In this document: piece after piece, positions 1 through 12,700 of the stretch
Layout: every line of letters begins with the position of its first letter
How positions within the stretch are numbered: position 1 is the stretch's first letter
Assembly: GCA_014338405.1 (NCBI GenBank)
Contig: JTDE01022276.1
Span: forward strand, 16,177-80,176
Source of the DNA: Paragonimus skrjabini miyazakii
Taxonomy: Eukaryota > Platyhelminthes > Trematoda > Plagiorchiida > Troglotrematidae
DNA length: 64,000 nucleotides
Direction of reading: 5' to 3'
The notes under the pieces: model-generated
What the model saw: only the letters and a program-made list of their open reading frames with translations
The model's database searches: none
What the model was told of the DNA's origin: nothing
Made by a program: the position numbers and the translations under genes

Positions 1-384
1 CGCTCAAAGCTTTTGGCTCGCAAACCTAAACTGTAAGTCAGCAGATGAGTAGCAATGGAAAAGAACGGCTGATAACTCCAACTTGAAAATGTTCAACCTA
101 CATCGAACCTAGAAGGCCAAAAGAGTGCAGTTCGTCAGACCTATGCTGTTACGGACGCGTTCCCGTTGTTGCAGATAGTCCTAGCGCTTGCTTATTGGTC
201 CTGCCAGCCGTTTGTGGTCTGGTTAAATTGGATCAATAGGTCTCTGCTTTCTGATTGGTTGTTTGTCAGACTGGTCATGCTTTTGGATAACATGTCACAT
301 TCGTTTTGGTCACCCACTGAGTGGCAGAATTTCAGTGTACGCTCTCGAGTCTCGTGTTCTGATTCCGCACGGCTGGACGGGTTA

Positions 385-600
385 TAACAGTACCACTAAG
401 ATAGTTTTCTAAGCTGGTTTGGTACTCATGCTTTACTGATGGTAAAGCCAGTTTCTCAACAGCCAGTCGTTGCTGTCGGTGGGGTCGTTGCCCAGTGAAA
501 ATAAGAACGAAATAACAACATACCAATGGATAATCTGAGTCTATATACGTGCTCCAATAAGCACGACAGTCTGGCTGGGGTCTTCGTGATCAATCAAATA
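385..600 (-). mobile_element. LINE-A fragment (EN-RT linker)
   Basis: Minus-strand sequence including GQRPHRQQRLAVEKLALPSV, nearly the same as at 20442-20684 and 14091-14342. Isolated internal piece without tail or RT. Confidence 0.7.
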
Positions 601-744
601 GCTATTTAGGGACGCTATCCGAGATGGCGATTTATCCCATCAATGACGTACCTGCATCCATACCATTTCTAGTTCTTCCCTTTAGTCTTATTTTATTGAT
701 TTTCCACTTTCTTAGTAGTTTAGAAGGGACCGAATTGCGAAAAA

Positions 745-825
745 TCTGGACTTCGGCTAGATTCGAACCATCGACGGAAACAACATGCCCAAACGCGGCA
801 AATACTGTATCAGCTGAACTAAGAA
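745..825 (-). repeat. tRNA-derived SINE head
   Basis: On the minus strand TAGTTCAGCTGAT (about 809-821) fits an A box and GGTTCGAATCT (759-769) is a near-perfect B box, spaced about 40 bp. The flanks (600-900) are probably the SINE body but I cannot fix its ends. It is not a tRNA gene: no paired acceptor stem is visible. Confidence 0.5.
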
Positions 826-869
826 GCTTCGTGGTTGAGAGGTGATTGTCCTCTCAAATATGGCGTCGA

Positions 870-2263
870 AAGTTTCAAGCAAACAGCCAATGCTAAGTGA
901 TGAACCCCCACTCATTTCACTCACTGGATGACACGTTAGACTTTTGGTACCGCCACAATATATGCATTCTGTTTACCATCCTGTATGTGAATGGCTTGTG
1001 ATTAGCTGAGTAACAGCTTGTCGCCTCTAGAGCATGGTATGTAATCACACAACTGCGGATTCATTTTTCACTTGATTCCTGTTTGATAAACTGCAATGTT
1101 TACTTTTTGCACAGTTTTTCACCTTATGTGTTATAGTCTATAGTCAAGGGTGTATTTTTGACGTTTGCACACTTGGAGGCTACAATTTTTGCGAAGGATG
1201 TACGTTGGATTTTAGTCAGCTTATTGACTGCCTCTCTAACAGTGCCTCGCTAACAGTACCGTATACTGAGAACTATAGAATGGCCCTATTATCAGGGTTA
1301 GATTGTACTGTTTTTGCACGTGTCACAAACGTTATGTAGCTCTATTGGGCAACCAATTGTAACACTTTTCTCGTCTGTATATTGCTCTCCCGGTAAACAG
1401 AAGTGAGGTGCGTTGTTGACCTGGAACATCTATTATGTCTACACTGTCGAATTTTAATACTAAGGCCACTTTTATATAACAGTATTACTGTACAGCCGAA
1501 AACTGACCGCCTACGGTTATTGATGTAAGTTCTATTAAAGCAGTTGACTGTCGACGTTTGCCGACAGTTGGACGGATGGCACCAGCTGGTAGACAATTAG
1601 TGGGTTGTAAGGCAGGTTCGTGATTGTGTAATCAGCTAACTTCCCTAAAAAGGTGCAGAATTAGATGACATAGCTGTGTTTAGAATGCCAACTCGTTGTT
1701 TAACATATCGTTTACTCTGTCGAGCCACAGCTCACTGGCCTAAGATGCTCGTTGGCCAGTGGATGACCTGACGAAGGAAAATGAAAGCAGCACCTAGTAA
1801 ATCGATGGCGGTAGATTACGTTGGTATCTCAGACCACAATCTTCGTGACCCGCATAGCTCCTGGCTCTAGACCTCGAGGATATGTCCTTTATTCTGGTTT
1901 CGCGGCGTGAATGCGATTCTTCAACTCATTTGTCCGAAGTAGTGTCAATTGCTTTAGTGGGTCAGCAAAAGCCGCATTATTACCCTCCATATGTCGAGGA
2001 ACAATAAAATGTTGACGATACTAAGTGTTCGTAGTTTGTTCTGTTCGTCACCTTTCAGACCACCTTTCCCATTCATTCTGTTCACTCATTGCCATGCATA
2101 TTGAGGTATATGTCCACTGTTTTCAATATATATATATATATTTATATATATATATATATATATATATAATTAGTACCAAAATATTAGCACTTCGCATCGC
2201 ATATGCTCCTCCTGTCCTAGTGACTTTAGAGATTGCATTGTCTGTCACCATCAAAAGGTGCGT
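870..2263 (+). other. Upstream region without gene
   Basis: About 1.4 kb between the SINE-like piece and the LTR element. Only a (TA)n tract at about 2127-2169 stands out. The missing 5' exon of AARS2 may lie here or further upstream, but I see no supported candidate. Confidence 0.6.
2127..2169. repeat. (TA)n microsatellite
   Basis: TA repeats of about 43 bp with one TTT interruption. Confidence 0.95.
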
Positions 2264-2438
2264 TGTGAACAATCAGATTCGACGGCACAAGCGAACAACC
2301 TCGAGTCAGAAGCAGAAGAGTAGGAGACCCGTATGGTAGGCTTTACTTGTCTAACAATTGGCGCATGACAGCTGAAATGAAAAACGTAAATCGATTACCA
2401 ACTCAAGGATGAAACAATAAACACAAAATATTATAACA
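2264..2438 (-). repeat. 3' LTR of the Gypsy element
   Basis: Same 175-bp sequence as 6100-6274. Immediately next to it at 2439-2450 is TTCTCCCCCACC, which on the minus strand is the purine tract GGTGGGGGAGAA, the expected polypurine primer for plus-strand synthesis. Confidence 0.92.
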
Positions 2439-2799
2439 TTCTCCCCCACCAAGAAATATGAGCAGACAACAAATGGTAGGTTACAGGGAATGACTGAGCA
2501 TTTGTGCACTGATCGGTGAAGCAGTATTTGGCGATGAGCGTCAATATGTAATAGGTTTATGCGTTTCTATTTCTCAGACAGTAACGATAAACACGCTGTT
2601 GTTGTTTGATTAAGATTACGTGATTGATTGTTATTGGGTGATCATGTGCTTCAGTGTTGTGTTTGCCAACTGAGGGAATACTTTTATGCTGCTCTGTGAT
2701 CGGGACGCGATCAGAGGATACAGATGCAGTCTTTCCCTTCGAATGTGTTGATAATCCTTGCAAGGGCGTCTCAGGCATGACTTCTCCTTTGGGGGCCAG

Positions 2800-3638
2800 T
2801 TATTGAACAGAAACTGTTTCCTCCCTGCCATTAGGATAGCGGATGTACGCGTACTGTGGATTGCACTGAGGTACTTCAACTTCTTCGACGAGTGGATCAT
2901 AATTAGACTGTCTGACATTCTTCTTAAACAACACCAGTCCTGGTTTAGTGAGCCACATCGGGAGGGTTGCTCCGGAGGTCGACCTTCGGTTATAGGGGGG
3001 GGGGGGTATTCTTTCATGTGATGTGGTATTAGCTGCGGTACACAGGAGTGTTCTGACGGAGTGCAAAACATCAAGAAGAACAAATTCCCATTGATTGATT
3101 GCCAAGTTACGAGATTTCAGGACGAGCAACACAGTTTTCCAAGGCGTTTCATTTAAACGCTCTACTTGCCCATTACCCTGGGGGTTGTATGGTGTCGTTC
3201 TACTTGTCGCGACTTCTCTTTTTTGAAGAAACTGTGGAACATTTGACGACATGAATGACGATCTACGATCAGAATGAATGTATCCTGGAGTACCAAACAA
3301 CGGGAACAACTGACAAAAACATTTAATAACGGTCTCACTTGTCTGATCAGGACATGCAGGAGCAAAGGGAAATCGAGAATATTCATCAATGATTGTTAAT
3401 AAATAACGATTGGAAGGGGACCCTTAAAATCAATCAACATTCTTTCGAATGGTTGTGTGGCTTTTATGAGCTCGCCTCGAGTTGTGGAGAAAAAACGAGG
3501 TTTGATTTCACAGCATACTGAACATTTGGCGACAACGCTTCGAACTTCTTCCACAGAAAAGGGGAGGTTTCTGGCGCGGACGAAGTGCATCAAACGAGAA
3601 ACGCCGGGATGACAAAGAGATTCATATAGTCCCTTCAA
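2800..3638 (-). pseudogene. Integrase of the Gypsy element
   Basis: 3396-3638 holds the zinc-binding N-terminus (HPGVSRLMHFVRAR, VVAKCSVCCEIK) and the start of the core (FERMLIDFKGPLP). 2800-3309 continues the core in a different frame with IHSDRRSSFMS and TTPYNPQGNGQVERLNET (second Asp and Glu region). The two parts are separated by a frame shift near 3390-3396. Confidence 0.87.
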
Positions 3639-3764
3639 GTTGATATTTGCCAGTAGAGCCCTGCAACAATTACGTAAGAGTGCATCTGCCGCTCGGTTAT
3701 CTTTACCAGGTCGATATACAACATCGAACTTAAATGGCGACAGTTCCAGCTTCCAACGTTCAAG

Positions 3765-4220
3765 TTAATCGTTCTTGACTTTTTCTCTGTACTGATTGCC
3801 ATAAATGAAGGCGACGGAACGTTGGTCAGTAACAAGTTTAAAATGGTTGCGAAGTAGAAAGTGTTTTAATTTACATATGGATTCCCCGATAGCATACGCT
3901 TCCTTTTCTACGGCGGAATGGTGCCGTTCACTGGACGACAGACTATGTGAGAAGAAGGCTACCGGTCGACCATTTTGATTCGGAGTGGCGGCGATCGCCA
4001 TATCAGAGGCGTCCGTCTCGACAACCAAAGGGGTGTCGTACTGAATAGTCGAAATAGCAGCTTTGGACAAGTCGTCTTTCAGAGCCTCGAAGGCTTCTCT
4101 TACTTTATTGGGTAAAGGGAAGGTGTTATTATGCACAAGTTTGTGAATTTTATCAGAGAAGTGAGATATCCACTGTGAGTAGTAAGCGAATAATTCCACT
4201 ATTTGTTGCTGGAACTTCAA
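3765..4220 (-). pseudogene. RNase H of the Gypsy element
   Basis: Reads EAFEALKDDLSKAAIS, VVETDASDMAIAA (first catalytic Asp region), RPVAFFSHSLSSSERHHS and EKEAYAIGESICKLKHFL, the standard Gypsy RNase H pattern. The frame stays open over about 150 codons. Confidence 0.88.
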
Positions 4221-4336
4221 GTTAAGGGGAGGGGCTAATTCTCGCAGAGGTTTCAGGTGATCGGCATCCCGTTTGATAATGTTCTTGGATACCTCATAAC
4301 ATAGAAGTTTGATTTGTTTGGTGGCGATGGTGCTTT

Positions 4337-5070
4337 TTATTCAGTGAAAGTCAGTCCATATTTTCTGGCCACGTCTAGCAACTGTCGAAGATTGAGATCA
4401 TGTTCAACGGAGTTGGTTCTGCATACCGTAATATTGCCAACGTAAACAAAAATGTCTTTTAGTCGATCACGTGCTATTATATTGTCAATAGTCCATTGGA
4501 AAAAAGCGACGCCATTCGTCACGACAAATGGAACCCGACGAAACTGACACAAACGTCCGCATGCCTCAAAAGCTTTTCTTCTTCCCGAATAAGGATTTGA
4601 TGATAAGCACTCTTTAAATCTAGAGTGCTATAGGTGTCGTACGCGGCGATGCGTTCGATCAACTCGTCAATTTTTGGGATGGAATAGGCATCCAAGAGGG
4701 TATATTCTTTAATTGTTTGGCTATAGTCAATTACCATTCTTCTCTTGTGCTTGTCGTTAGCGATTACCAAGACTTGATTTTTCCAAGGGGAGGAGGAAGG
4801 CTCGATGACTACTTCAGCAAGCAAACGGCGAATTTCATCGCGTATAAACTTTTCGTCAGCTGGACTGTGCCTTCTGGATTTTGTTGCAATGTGTTTGTAG
4901 TTTCGCATCAGGTTTTGAAAAAGACGAGGAGGTTCGATGTGAGCTGGGGTCAGTGACCAGGGTGAAAACGGTAGCTTTGTCCCACCGAATGGGATTTCAA
5001 CACTTTTACTAAGTCTAATAAAGTCGTGACCCAGAAGACCGTCTGCACATAAATGTGGTAGAACTGACAT
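4337..5070 (-). pseudogene. Reverse transcriptase of the Gypsy element
   Basis: The frame at 4519-5070 has LLGHDFIRL, SSSPWKNQVLVI and YSTLDLKSAYHQILI, which are RT motifs; it shifts near 4540 into 4337-4552 (RRVPFVVTNGVAFFQ, LRQLLDVARKYGL). The catalytic YxDD box reads YVGN at 4433-4444, so even a joined protein would lack the metal-binding aspartates. Confidence 0.88.
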
Positions 5071-5254
5071 CTTTGTACCTGATTGACGTTAGGACGTGAC
5101 CTCGCGTGTCACTTGACAGGACGATAGAGGCCATTGTTATCCTGCTACGAGATTTGTGAACTTTCCAGTCATTCAACAACACTACGGAATACACTACATG
5201 ACTTTCAGAACTGCCAGTATCTATCAAAGCGAGTTCCGTTAACTTCGAGGTCAA
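5015..5254 (-). pseudogene. Aspartic protease of the Gypsy element
   Basis: The frame contains ALIDTGSSESHV, the retroviral-type aspartic protease active site (DTGSS at 5207-5221). The frame becomes unrecognisable a little further on. Confidence 0.85.
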
Positions 5255-5354
5255 TTACAGCATTCGAAAGACATTCCGAAGCCGCCGCTGATGTGAAAGT
5301 CGAAATGGACGGTCGGGTGATAGAAGAGCAGAGCTGTCAGTTCCGGGACATCAG

Positions 5355-5948
5355 GCAAACCTTTTGAAAGTGCCCCTTCTTTCCACATCCATTGCATAAC
5401 GCATCTCTAGCAGGGCACTTCGAACGGGGATATTTGGCACACCCACAGAATAAACATTTGCCAGTCGATAAGCTGGAGGCTGCCACATCAGGCATTCTGG
5501 TAGGGTTCGGCGAGTTTTCTGAGATCTCAGTTGCAGCCTTGTAGGTGTTAGCCGGAGTGGATTGGTATAATTGAGACTATTTTTCTGCCACTTCAAGCGA
5601 TCTGGCCTGATCGAAGGCGGCCTGAAAATTCAACACTTTTTGCTCCAACAGTCTCTGTCGAATCTGGCTAGACAGTAGACCACTTATGAAAGCGTCTCAG
5701 ATTGCATCGTTTCGATTCTGTTCGGCTGTAGTGGCTTTAAAGTTACAGTCTTTCGCAAGCGACCTCAATCTTTGGGCAAATTGGTCTAGTGTCTGTCCAC
5801 CCTCTTGTCTACAAGTCGCTAACAGATGACGAGCGAATACTTCGTTCTTGGGCTTCACATACAGTTCCCGTAGTATGGAGACTCCATCGTCATAACTATC
5901 GCATTCGGAGATATACTCATAGACCGAAGACGAGATGTATTTGATCAA
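5355..5948 (-). pseudogene. Gag of the Gypsy element (capsid and nucleocapsid)
   Basis: 5697-5948 encodes a capsid-like piece with QEGGQTLDQFAQRLRSLAKD. 5355-5456, in another frame, gives the nucleocapsid box starting CLFCGC and ending CNGCGKKGHFQKVC, a CX2CX4HX4C zinc knuckle that binds RNA. A frame shift separates the two, so no continuous Gag is possible. Confidence 0.85.
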
Positions 5949-6099
5949 CGTAGTCTATTTGCTGGGATGGAGACTGTCAGTAGACGACAAGAAACTAGTG
6001 ATTCCATTCTTTGGAAGCGTTAACTGCGTTGGGGTCGAAATCAAACCTCTCAGGGCGTAGGACCCGTTTTATCACGTAGTTGTTAGCCGAATAAATTGT

Positions 6100-6274
6100 T
6101 GTGGACAATCAGATTCGATGGCGCAAGTGAACAATCTCCAGTCAGAAGCAGAAGAGTAAGAGGCCCGTATGATAGGTTTTATTCATCTAACAACTGGCGC
6201 ATGACAGCTGAAATGGAAAACGTAAATCGATTACCAACTCAAGTATGAAACTAATAACACAAAATATTATAACA
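6100..6274 (-). repeat. 5' LTR of the Gypsy element
   Basis: Begins (minus strand) TGTTATAATATTTTGTG and ends TTGTCCACA, so TG...CA termini. It matches 2264-2438 over its full 175 bp with scattered differences, for example GATTCGATGG against GATTCGACGG. An AATAAAA signal occurs on the minus strand. The following bases (toward 6050) show a weak ACGTGAT match to a tRNA-Trp primer site, which I regard as tentative. Confidence 0.92.
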
Positions 6275-6418
6275 AGTTGAAGGTTAATATTCCTTTTTTG
6301 TCTGCTAGAAACACTATCTTTTCTCAACGGCGCCTCTATAACTTTTTGAGTCTCCACGTCATTAATGGCGTGAATAGTTATTCTTTTTGGTTCCTGTTTC
6401 TCAACCATTTACGTCTAG

Positions 6419-6753
6419 CAACGGTACCGCTGCTTCATTTCAGCCATTTTCATCGTTATTTGAACGGGGTTCACGGTCTGTCAATTGTCTTCCATTTGAG
6501 TCAGCGCGTGCACTTGCTACCGTACCCTCAAGAGGGCCTAATTCACAGCTAGTTGGTCAATGCAACGTCGATGCAGATGGCGAATCAGTTCCTCGTCAAA
6601 TTTCCCTTGCGTCGTCAATTCGGCGTGCGTGTTCCGGGGTAGACGAATTGCGTCAAGAATTTCTCAGCTTCTTTCGTTCCAATTACCACACGGTGGTGTC
6701 TCCTGCAACGATCTTCCCTAAAAAGCATGAAGGCAGCTATTTTATCAATGCTG
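6419..6753 (+). CDS. AARS2: AARS2 exon 1 (first recognised): N-terminus and start of the catalytic core
   Basis: The exon encodes about 111 residues. The first 60 or so are serine- and arginine-rich with no family motif, as expected near an organelle-targeting region. From about residue 68 the reading becomes DELRQEFLSFFRSNYHTVV and ends GSYFINAG, the classic AlaRS motif 1 region. The end is certain: GTGAGC donor at 6754, leaving one base of the Gly codon completed by exon 2. The start is less certain: I chose the acceptor ending AG at 6417-6418 after a long pyrimidine tract. An in-frame stop at 6375-6377 limits how far upstream the exon can reach. There is no in-frame ATG in this exon, so the true start codon must be in an unrecognised upstream exon. 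Confidence 0.83.
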
Positions 6754-9700
6754 GTGAGCTTGACACTGTTCTGGTTTGATGTTCATTCAATTTTCACGTG
6801 TTACTTCTGTCCATAATGTAGAACTCCGTACTCTTACAGGGAGCCACTTGTTATGGATTATTTTTACTCCCTCTTTATTGTGTGTATGGAATCGCATGTA
6901 TTAATCCACATGGGCAACCCCACTGGAAATATACTCTCCGATTTATAAATTTTATGTCGCCGTTTGGACACTTAGGCTTGCAGAATGTGTTAATTTTGAG
7001 CTTAGAGTTGATTGACTGACTGTGTGATATAGTGACAAAATCTTTTTCCAGGTGTTACTGGAAAACTAACAGTTCAGTATTTGTTGTTATTTCTTTCCGA
7101 ATGAGCATCGTTTCTAACATTGTCTTACTGTTTACTGTACGTTTCGGTTGTTGAGGTTTTAAAAAAAATCTCAACTTGGGACAACCTAAACGTCTCAAGC
7201 TTGCTCAGCCGTCACACAGTAACCTGGATTTCAGTTTGTGTCGTCTTCTTTGTATACTAGCACACATGCTTAAAATGTGCGGGTGTGTGCATGTACTATG
7301 TCTTAAGTCTAATTTTGTTCAGATTAGTGCGTAGTTGTCAAAACACATTCTATTTTGTCTTACGATTCGTCCATATGGATACACGTGGTACGCTTTTACG
7401 CAATTTACAGGTTTCATTTTTCCGGTTCTCTTTTTGTATTTTACCAGGTATGAATCAGTTCAAACCGCTGTTTTTAGGTCAATCGGATACTAACACTTCT
7501 GCACAATTCAATCACCTGCGACGGGCTACGAACTCGCAACCGTGCATTCGTATTGGTGGCCGACACGACGATTTGAACGATGTTGGCTACGACCGCCAGC
7601 ATCACACCATGTTCGAAATGCTTGGTAGTTGGTCCTTCGGAGACTATTATAAGGTGAATCAGGTCCCACTCAATTCAGAAAGTTTACTCAGCAAATTAAA
7701 TCTTGTTTTTCTCTCTAGGCCATAGGAAAGTGGTAAACGTCTAATAATCGGATTGCGAAGCGATCAGAAAATAAGAAATTTCATCTACCACTTCAATACT
7801 ATCATGGCTCCACTGGTTATTGAAGGCTCGAACAATTCTTTTCCCATACTGTGCTTGCTTTTTTTACTACGTTGTTCACGTTAGATCGGCCAGAGCTTGA
7901 GTAAACCTGATAGATGAGTGGTCAGCTGCGCATACTTATACATTGGACTGAGAACATATCCGTTAACAATTATTTGTTTATTTCAACGGTCATGGGACAA
8001 AGAAGGCATAACTAACATCTGGTGTCTAAACGTTTTTTGTGTGCAAATAATTGCTTAAACAACTGACAGGCTTGCTACAAAACGTCTCTAATATCTGTTA
8101 CGTAGTGGATATGGACGTTGAAAACGTATTTCGCTGGAAATCCTTCCACGAGCTGCAGTGCCTATGACAAATGGAGTGAATTAAGTCATACAAACTTTGA
8201 CGTCAAAGCTTCCCTAGGAGAATGTACGCCTCAAATTGTTGATACTATCTGAGATTATCTGAAATCTGGGTCATCGGCGCTTGTTTTCCACGTTCACTTT
8301 TCCATCACAATGACTCAAGGTGACTCTCCATTTGTCTGTTCGAATGATTCGATCTCTTACAACACTGTGTCACATACAAGGCCTCATCGCTCAATCCACT
8401 TTTGCTTTCTGGTCTCTTTTGTTGGATGAGTTGCAAGTGCAAGACGCCTGAGTAGAATCTCCATGTTACCTAAGCACCGTCACAGTGTGCGTAAAGATAC
8501 TGAAACCTTACTAAGTTCATCCAGAGTGTGATCGGAAGAGAAGAGTTTTCATTTCGCTGCTTCCAAAAGATACCAGTCTCCCCTGCTAACGCTTATTTCA
8601 GGTTGACCACTTTTACGAGTACATCTGAAATTGCCCTGCTTCCCCAAACACGTGATCTGCAAATGTACAGTTCTCTTGATTGCAGTCTATACTTCTTTCC
8701 TAACTTTGACTATTCATTACACGTCTCATGCCGTCAGTTTGTCAACGTTGCTCGCGTTTCGTCACAGTTGCACAAGGTTAAAAATGCACCGAAAGTCAAA
8801 TGTGCTGCGACCTTGCTGAGTATGGATTGTGTGAACGTCGCAGAATGCGACTGAACACGGAATGATTTATTTTATGCGGACGTGATGTCCTGATTATGCC
8901 AGTCCGATTGGACTTCACGGACAATCTCGGAGATCGATTATTTGCATTCCTCACCATTTTGTCTTTAAAGTTTATAAGTGTTATAAGTGTTAGTGAATTT
9001 TTGGCCTCATGTGTATGTTATCTGTTATCTCTTGATTATCAGCGAAGATGAAAAGTCCCAAGAGAAAGTGTTGGTTTATGAGTTTATATCGCATGGTAGC
9101 AATCAGTTCTCTGTGGCGCACTACAGAACCCTGTTCATCATATAATCACTGATGTACGGATACTTTCAAATTAAATACCACTCACCTTTGGTCGCAACTT
9201 CTGCATTCAAATTGATTTTCCAACTATCCCATTTTGAAATGACACATCAGACTCGAGTTTTGCTTTTCTTAAGGTTCACTAGCAATACATATTTAACGTT
9301 TCAACTCCGGCCACGCTTTAAGGAGGTAGTCGTGTTACCCACTGTGCCATTGCCTTCACCGCGTTATATCCAGGCGCTCAGTCACACTTGCTTGTGAGTA
9401 GCTGTCAGCTTTCCGTTCGTCTCAATAGGTGACAGTTGCTGTCTGTGCATTCCATTTGCAAACCGGACGACCAAGACTTATCGGTTAGTCCGAAGTCTCC
9501 GATTTGGTTAAACCCACTGAGCATTGTTTGACGATAATGATGTGTGGAAGGGGATTTGGTTGATTCGAACTGAACATCTTTTCGAAAGAAGCTGACTTGA
9601 GCATCTGTCTAAATTTAGTAGCTGTGACCAGATATATGGGATGTTCCATTTTAAATCATTCAAGTCTCCAACTTATCGGTGGTACGGACTATTTTTATAG

Positions 9701-12700
9701 ATGGCCAGTTGTTTGATCACATTAAGCCAACTCCGCAGTGTGTTCTTTCACCTATTTATTGCGTTCTTCCGTCTGTTGACGCTATTCTTTGTATGTTGTA
9801 GGCCGAAGCATGCAGTTACATGTGGAACTTTTTGACTAAGGTACTGGGATTGCCTGCCAATGCATTGTATGTGACCTATTTCGGTGGATGTTCTCGTCTT
9901 GGTCTCTCTCCGGATGACCAAACCAGAAATATTTGGTTGAATCTTGGGTAAGTCAATTGAATGAATCTTCTTTTCAGGATATATTACTCGATCAGATGAT
10001 AAACAATGCACGTCATCGTTGTTTTTTGTTAATGGTTTCTATCTTCGGAAGTCTGGCGGTTCTCTTGAACGTGAACCGTTTAGATTGTCTTTGATAGTCG
10101 AACTTTTTAACCAGGCCTAAACATGCTGAAGAAACTTTTACACTGACCGTGTGAAACCTTGTTATATGATGACTTCCATTTTCTTCGTTTATTCATTCTG
10201 TGATGTGCTCATCCATACCCATGTGACTTTTTTTCCATCTAGGGTTTTTTGCCGTAAATGTGCGTAGAACCTCAGAGAACCTTAACAACAGAATGTACTG
10301 AGTAAAGTATGGTAAGCTAAGTAGTGTGCTTAATAATGAAAATTAGCCTGAAGCACACGACCGGTTTTGTGGTTGTTGCAATTTTTTAGGTATAAGTACT
10401 CAGTGAATTTCGACCACACCTGCTACTGTAGGGACGATAATTGCTGAAGACTGTAAATACGAACTCATTTGCGAGTTCTGCCATTTATTTCAAGAGCGTG
10501 TTGAACTTGTAGTGACAGTCCACATTTTTGGCCTCACAAGTTTCCGTGACAAACCGATAATCCATTTCAGTACGTGACCTATGGAAGACCGGAGGTAGGA
10601 TGTAGATTCTCCGCTCCACTTTGAAATTTTAAGGCTTTACGCTGGTGTTTTCCGTATACACGAATGAATATGAGCAGCACTCAAATTACCCTATTCTCCC
10701 CGTGAAGCACCCATCAACTCACTCGTGAATTCCTACTTTCTGGCATTATTATTATATTTATCGAGCGAGTGTGTCCCAAAGATTTTCAACCGGGCTCAGG
10801 TGAAGACTACAGTTCAACTAGTCCAACATTTATTGTGTGAAGATGGAAACGAGTTATTATGTGCTGAAACATGTATCGGCACATAGCTTTGCTTCCAGGT
10901 TACTTTTCCATGTTCAAACGGTTTGATCAGCGATGCTACAATACCTCCCATATATGTTGACATGACATAATCCAGAATAACAGAATTATCCACATTTGCC
11001 TTTAAGAATACGTCTCAAACTCTCAATGGTCGTCCGTCACTGGCGTTACTGTCAGGCATTCCCATCCTTTGGAGAATCATATCAGTATCACCTTATCGTG
11101 ACAGTTTTCTAGCTACTCAAGTTCCCTCTCTATCATGCAGGTGCCTCTGAGACGACGTTAGGTGCATCCATGGTTTGTGAATATCGACCTTCATATATTT
11201 TGTAGGTATTGCCCTTTTTATGGTTCGTGTAGTACTACTCAGCACAAGCATTGTTAACTTTTATTGCATTAAACATCAATCGAATATGAAAGAGTTTATC
11301 TAGTCAGGACAAAGTTGATACTCCTCCTCCCCAAATCGAGACGAACCTCTCAGACAGCTACTGACTTCACCTTATTTTTTCAATTCGTTTGGCTGTTTCC
11401 CAGTTACTCAGGTGCATTTTCAAAATATGACCTTTTTCAGACCTCCTAAACTTCAAACTTAGAAATAACTTGCTTTCACTGACCTGCCGTGTAAGACCGT
11501 TGTAATTGTTCTTTCATTCTTGACTATTAATACATCAACGTTGCACCCATACCCCCACGTGTAACTACCATCGGCTGTCACAGGCTCATACGACATGATG
11601 GCTTTTCCAACACACATCTGACTCATGCGTCATCTGTACACATGTTTGGATTATAAAACAATGCACTCCCTCGTGATAGTCGAATGGTTTTGTCGCGGTC
11701 ATTCTCATGACTACCCTCTTTATTCCATTAAAACACATCAGGTGTCCAACAACTTTTTGTTGTTGTCGCGTATTGATCTCAGTTACTTTTGGATTCAAAG
11801 AATGGACACTCAGTGACTGACTTTTGCCAAAAACCCTGTAAAGTATTATGTGATCTTGCAATTTTATCGCAGGATCTATATGCAGAGGCGAGTTCAGCCA
11901 ATCTCGTTGAAGTGCTGATCTTATTGGTTGTCTGTCTTATTCCGTTGGGTCGCGTATCGTGACTAGTGTGTGACTAGGTGAAAAACGTCTTGTTGTTACA
12001 ATTGATTTATGCTGAGTGATAAAGACGCCAGTATGGTTACCCTTCTTCTAAAGTGGTATAGATCATTCCTTCACCCTCATCGTTAGCTTTGGTATGATTC
12101 AGCCTGTCAGTCGCTGGGGGACAGTTATAAACATCCACCTTAGATCTACCAGGAGATAGTGCACAAATCACCATGATGTTCACAGCCTCACATGATTATG
12201 AAAACTGCCCTGACCATTTTGGACGATCGTACATTATCCGACGGAAACAAGAACTGTTTTCTAATTCTCAGCTCTCAAGATAAACAGTTTATAGTGTACG
12301 GACACTGCAATAGTTGACGGTGAAATTTTGGTGTTCACCTCCACCGATGGCAAAGAGATTCTTCGGACGGCCTGACTGTCACCTTTTTACTACGAACTGG
12401 GATATAGTTAACATTAGATGAATGAACCTCCTCCGAATCGCATGTGAAACGTCACTGTAGCTGAGCTTTGCTTCTCTGCCAAGTACGCTCCTCCTTTAAC
12501 GGTCCTCTCCGTCAACCTGAACAGCCGGAGATACCACGTTTGCATGGCCAATGCAATTCCATGTCTCATGTCATCAAAAGCGGAATATTCGGTGCAATGT
12601 TTGCTGTTATTTCTTCATCATCATCACAGACAACAATACATCAGTGGTTCACACTGATGCTTAACTGCCAAACAACCACGAAGAAGAAAGCAAACCCCGC

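Larger units (their letters stand above)
2264..6274 (-). mobile_element. Gypsy-type LTR retrotransposon (CsRn1-like), full-length but mutated
   Basis: Two 175-bp LTRs bound an interior that reads, on the minus strand, Gag, protease, reverse transcriptase, RNase H and integrase: the Gypsy/Metaviridae order. CsRn1-like affiliation is an inference from the CX2C...CX2CX4HX4C Gag box and the fluke-type host. The element is antisense to AARS2 and ends 144 bp before exon 1. Its polyprotein is broken by frame shifts and stops and the RT catalytic box is lost, so it is inactive. Target-site duplications are not clear: TGCGT on the left, AGTTG on the right. Confidence 0.9.

Noticed and set aside
624..845. 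Open frame on the + strand
   Set aside because: It overlaps the tRNA-derived SINE-like sequence and is probably not a gene.
6050..6099. tRNA-Trp primer binding site next to the 5' LTR
   Set aside because: Only about two thirds of the positions fit, mainly ACGTGAT; too weak to annotate as a feature.
8525..8664. Open frame with IP...TRDL considered as the AlaRS segment between exons 2 and 4
   Set aside because: The exon at 9802-9947 matches the family far better and has perfect phase with exons 2 and 4 and a GTAAGT donor.
9748..10011. Minus-strand open frame of 87 codons
   Set aside because: It is the shadow of AARS2 exon 3 on the other strand.
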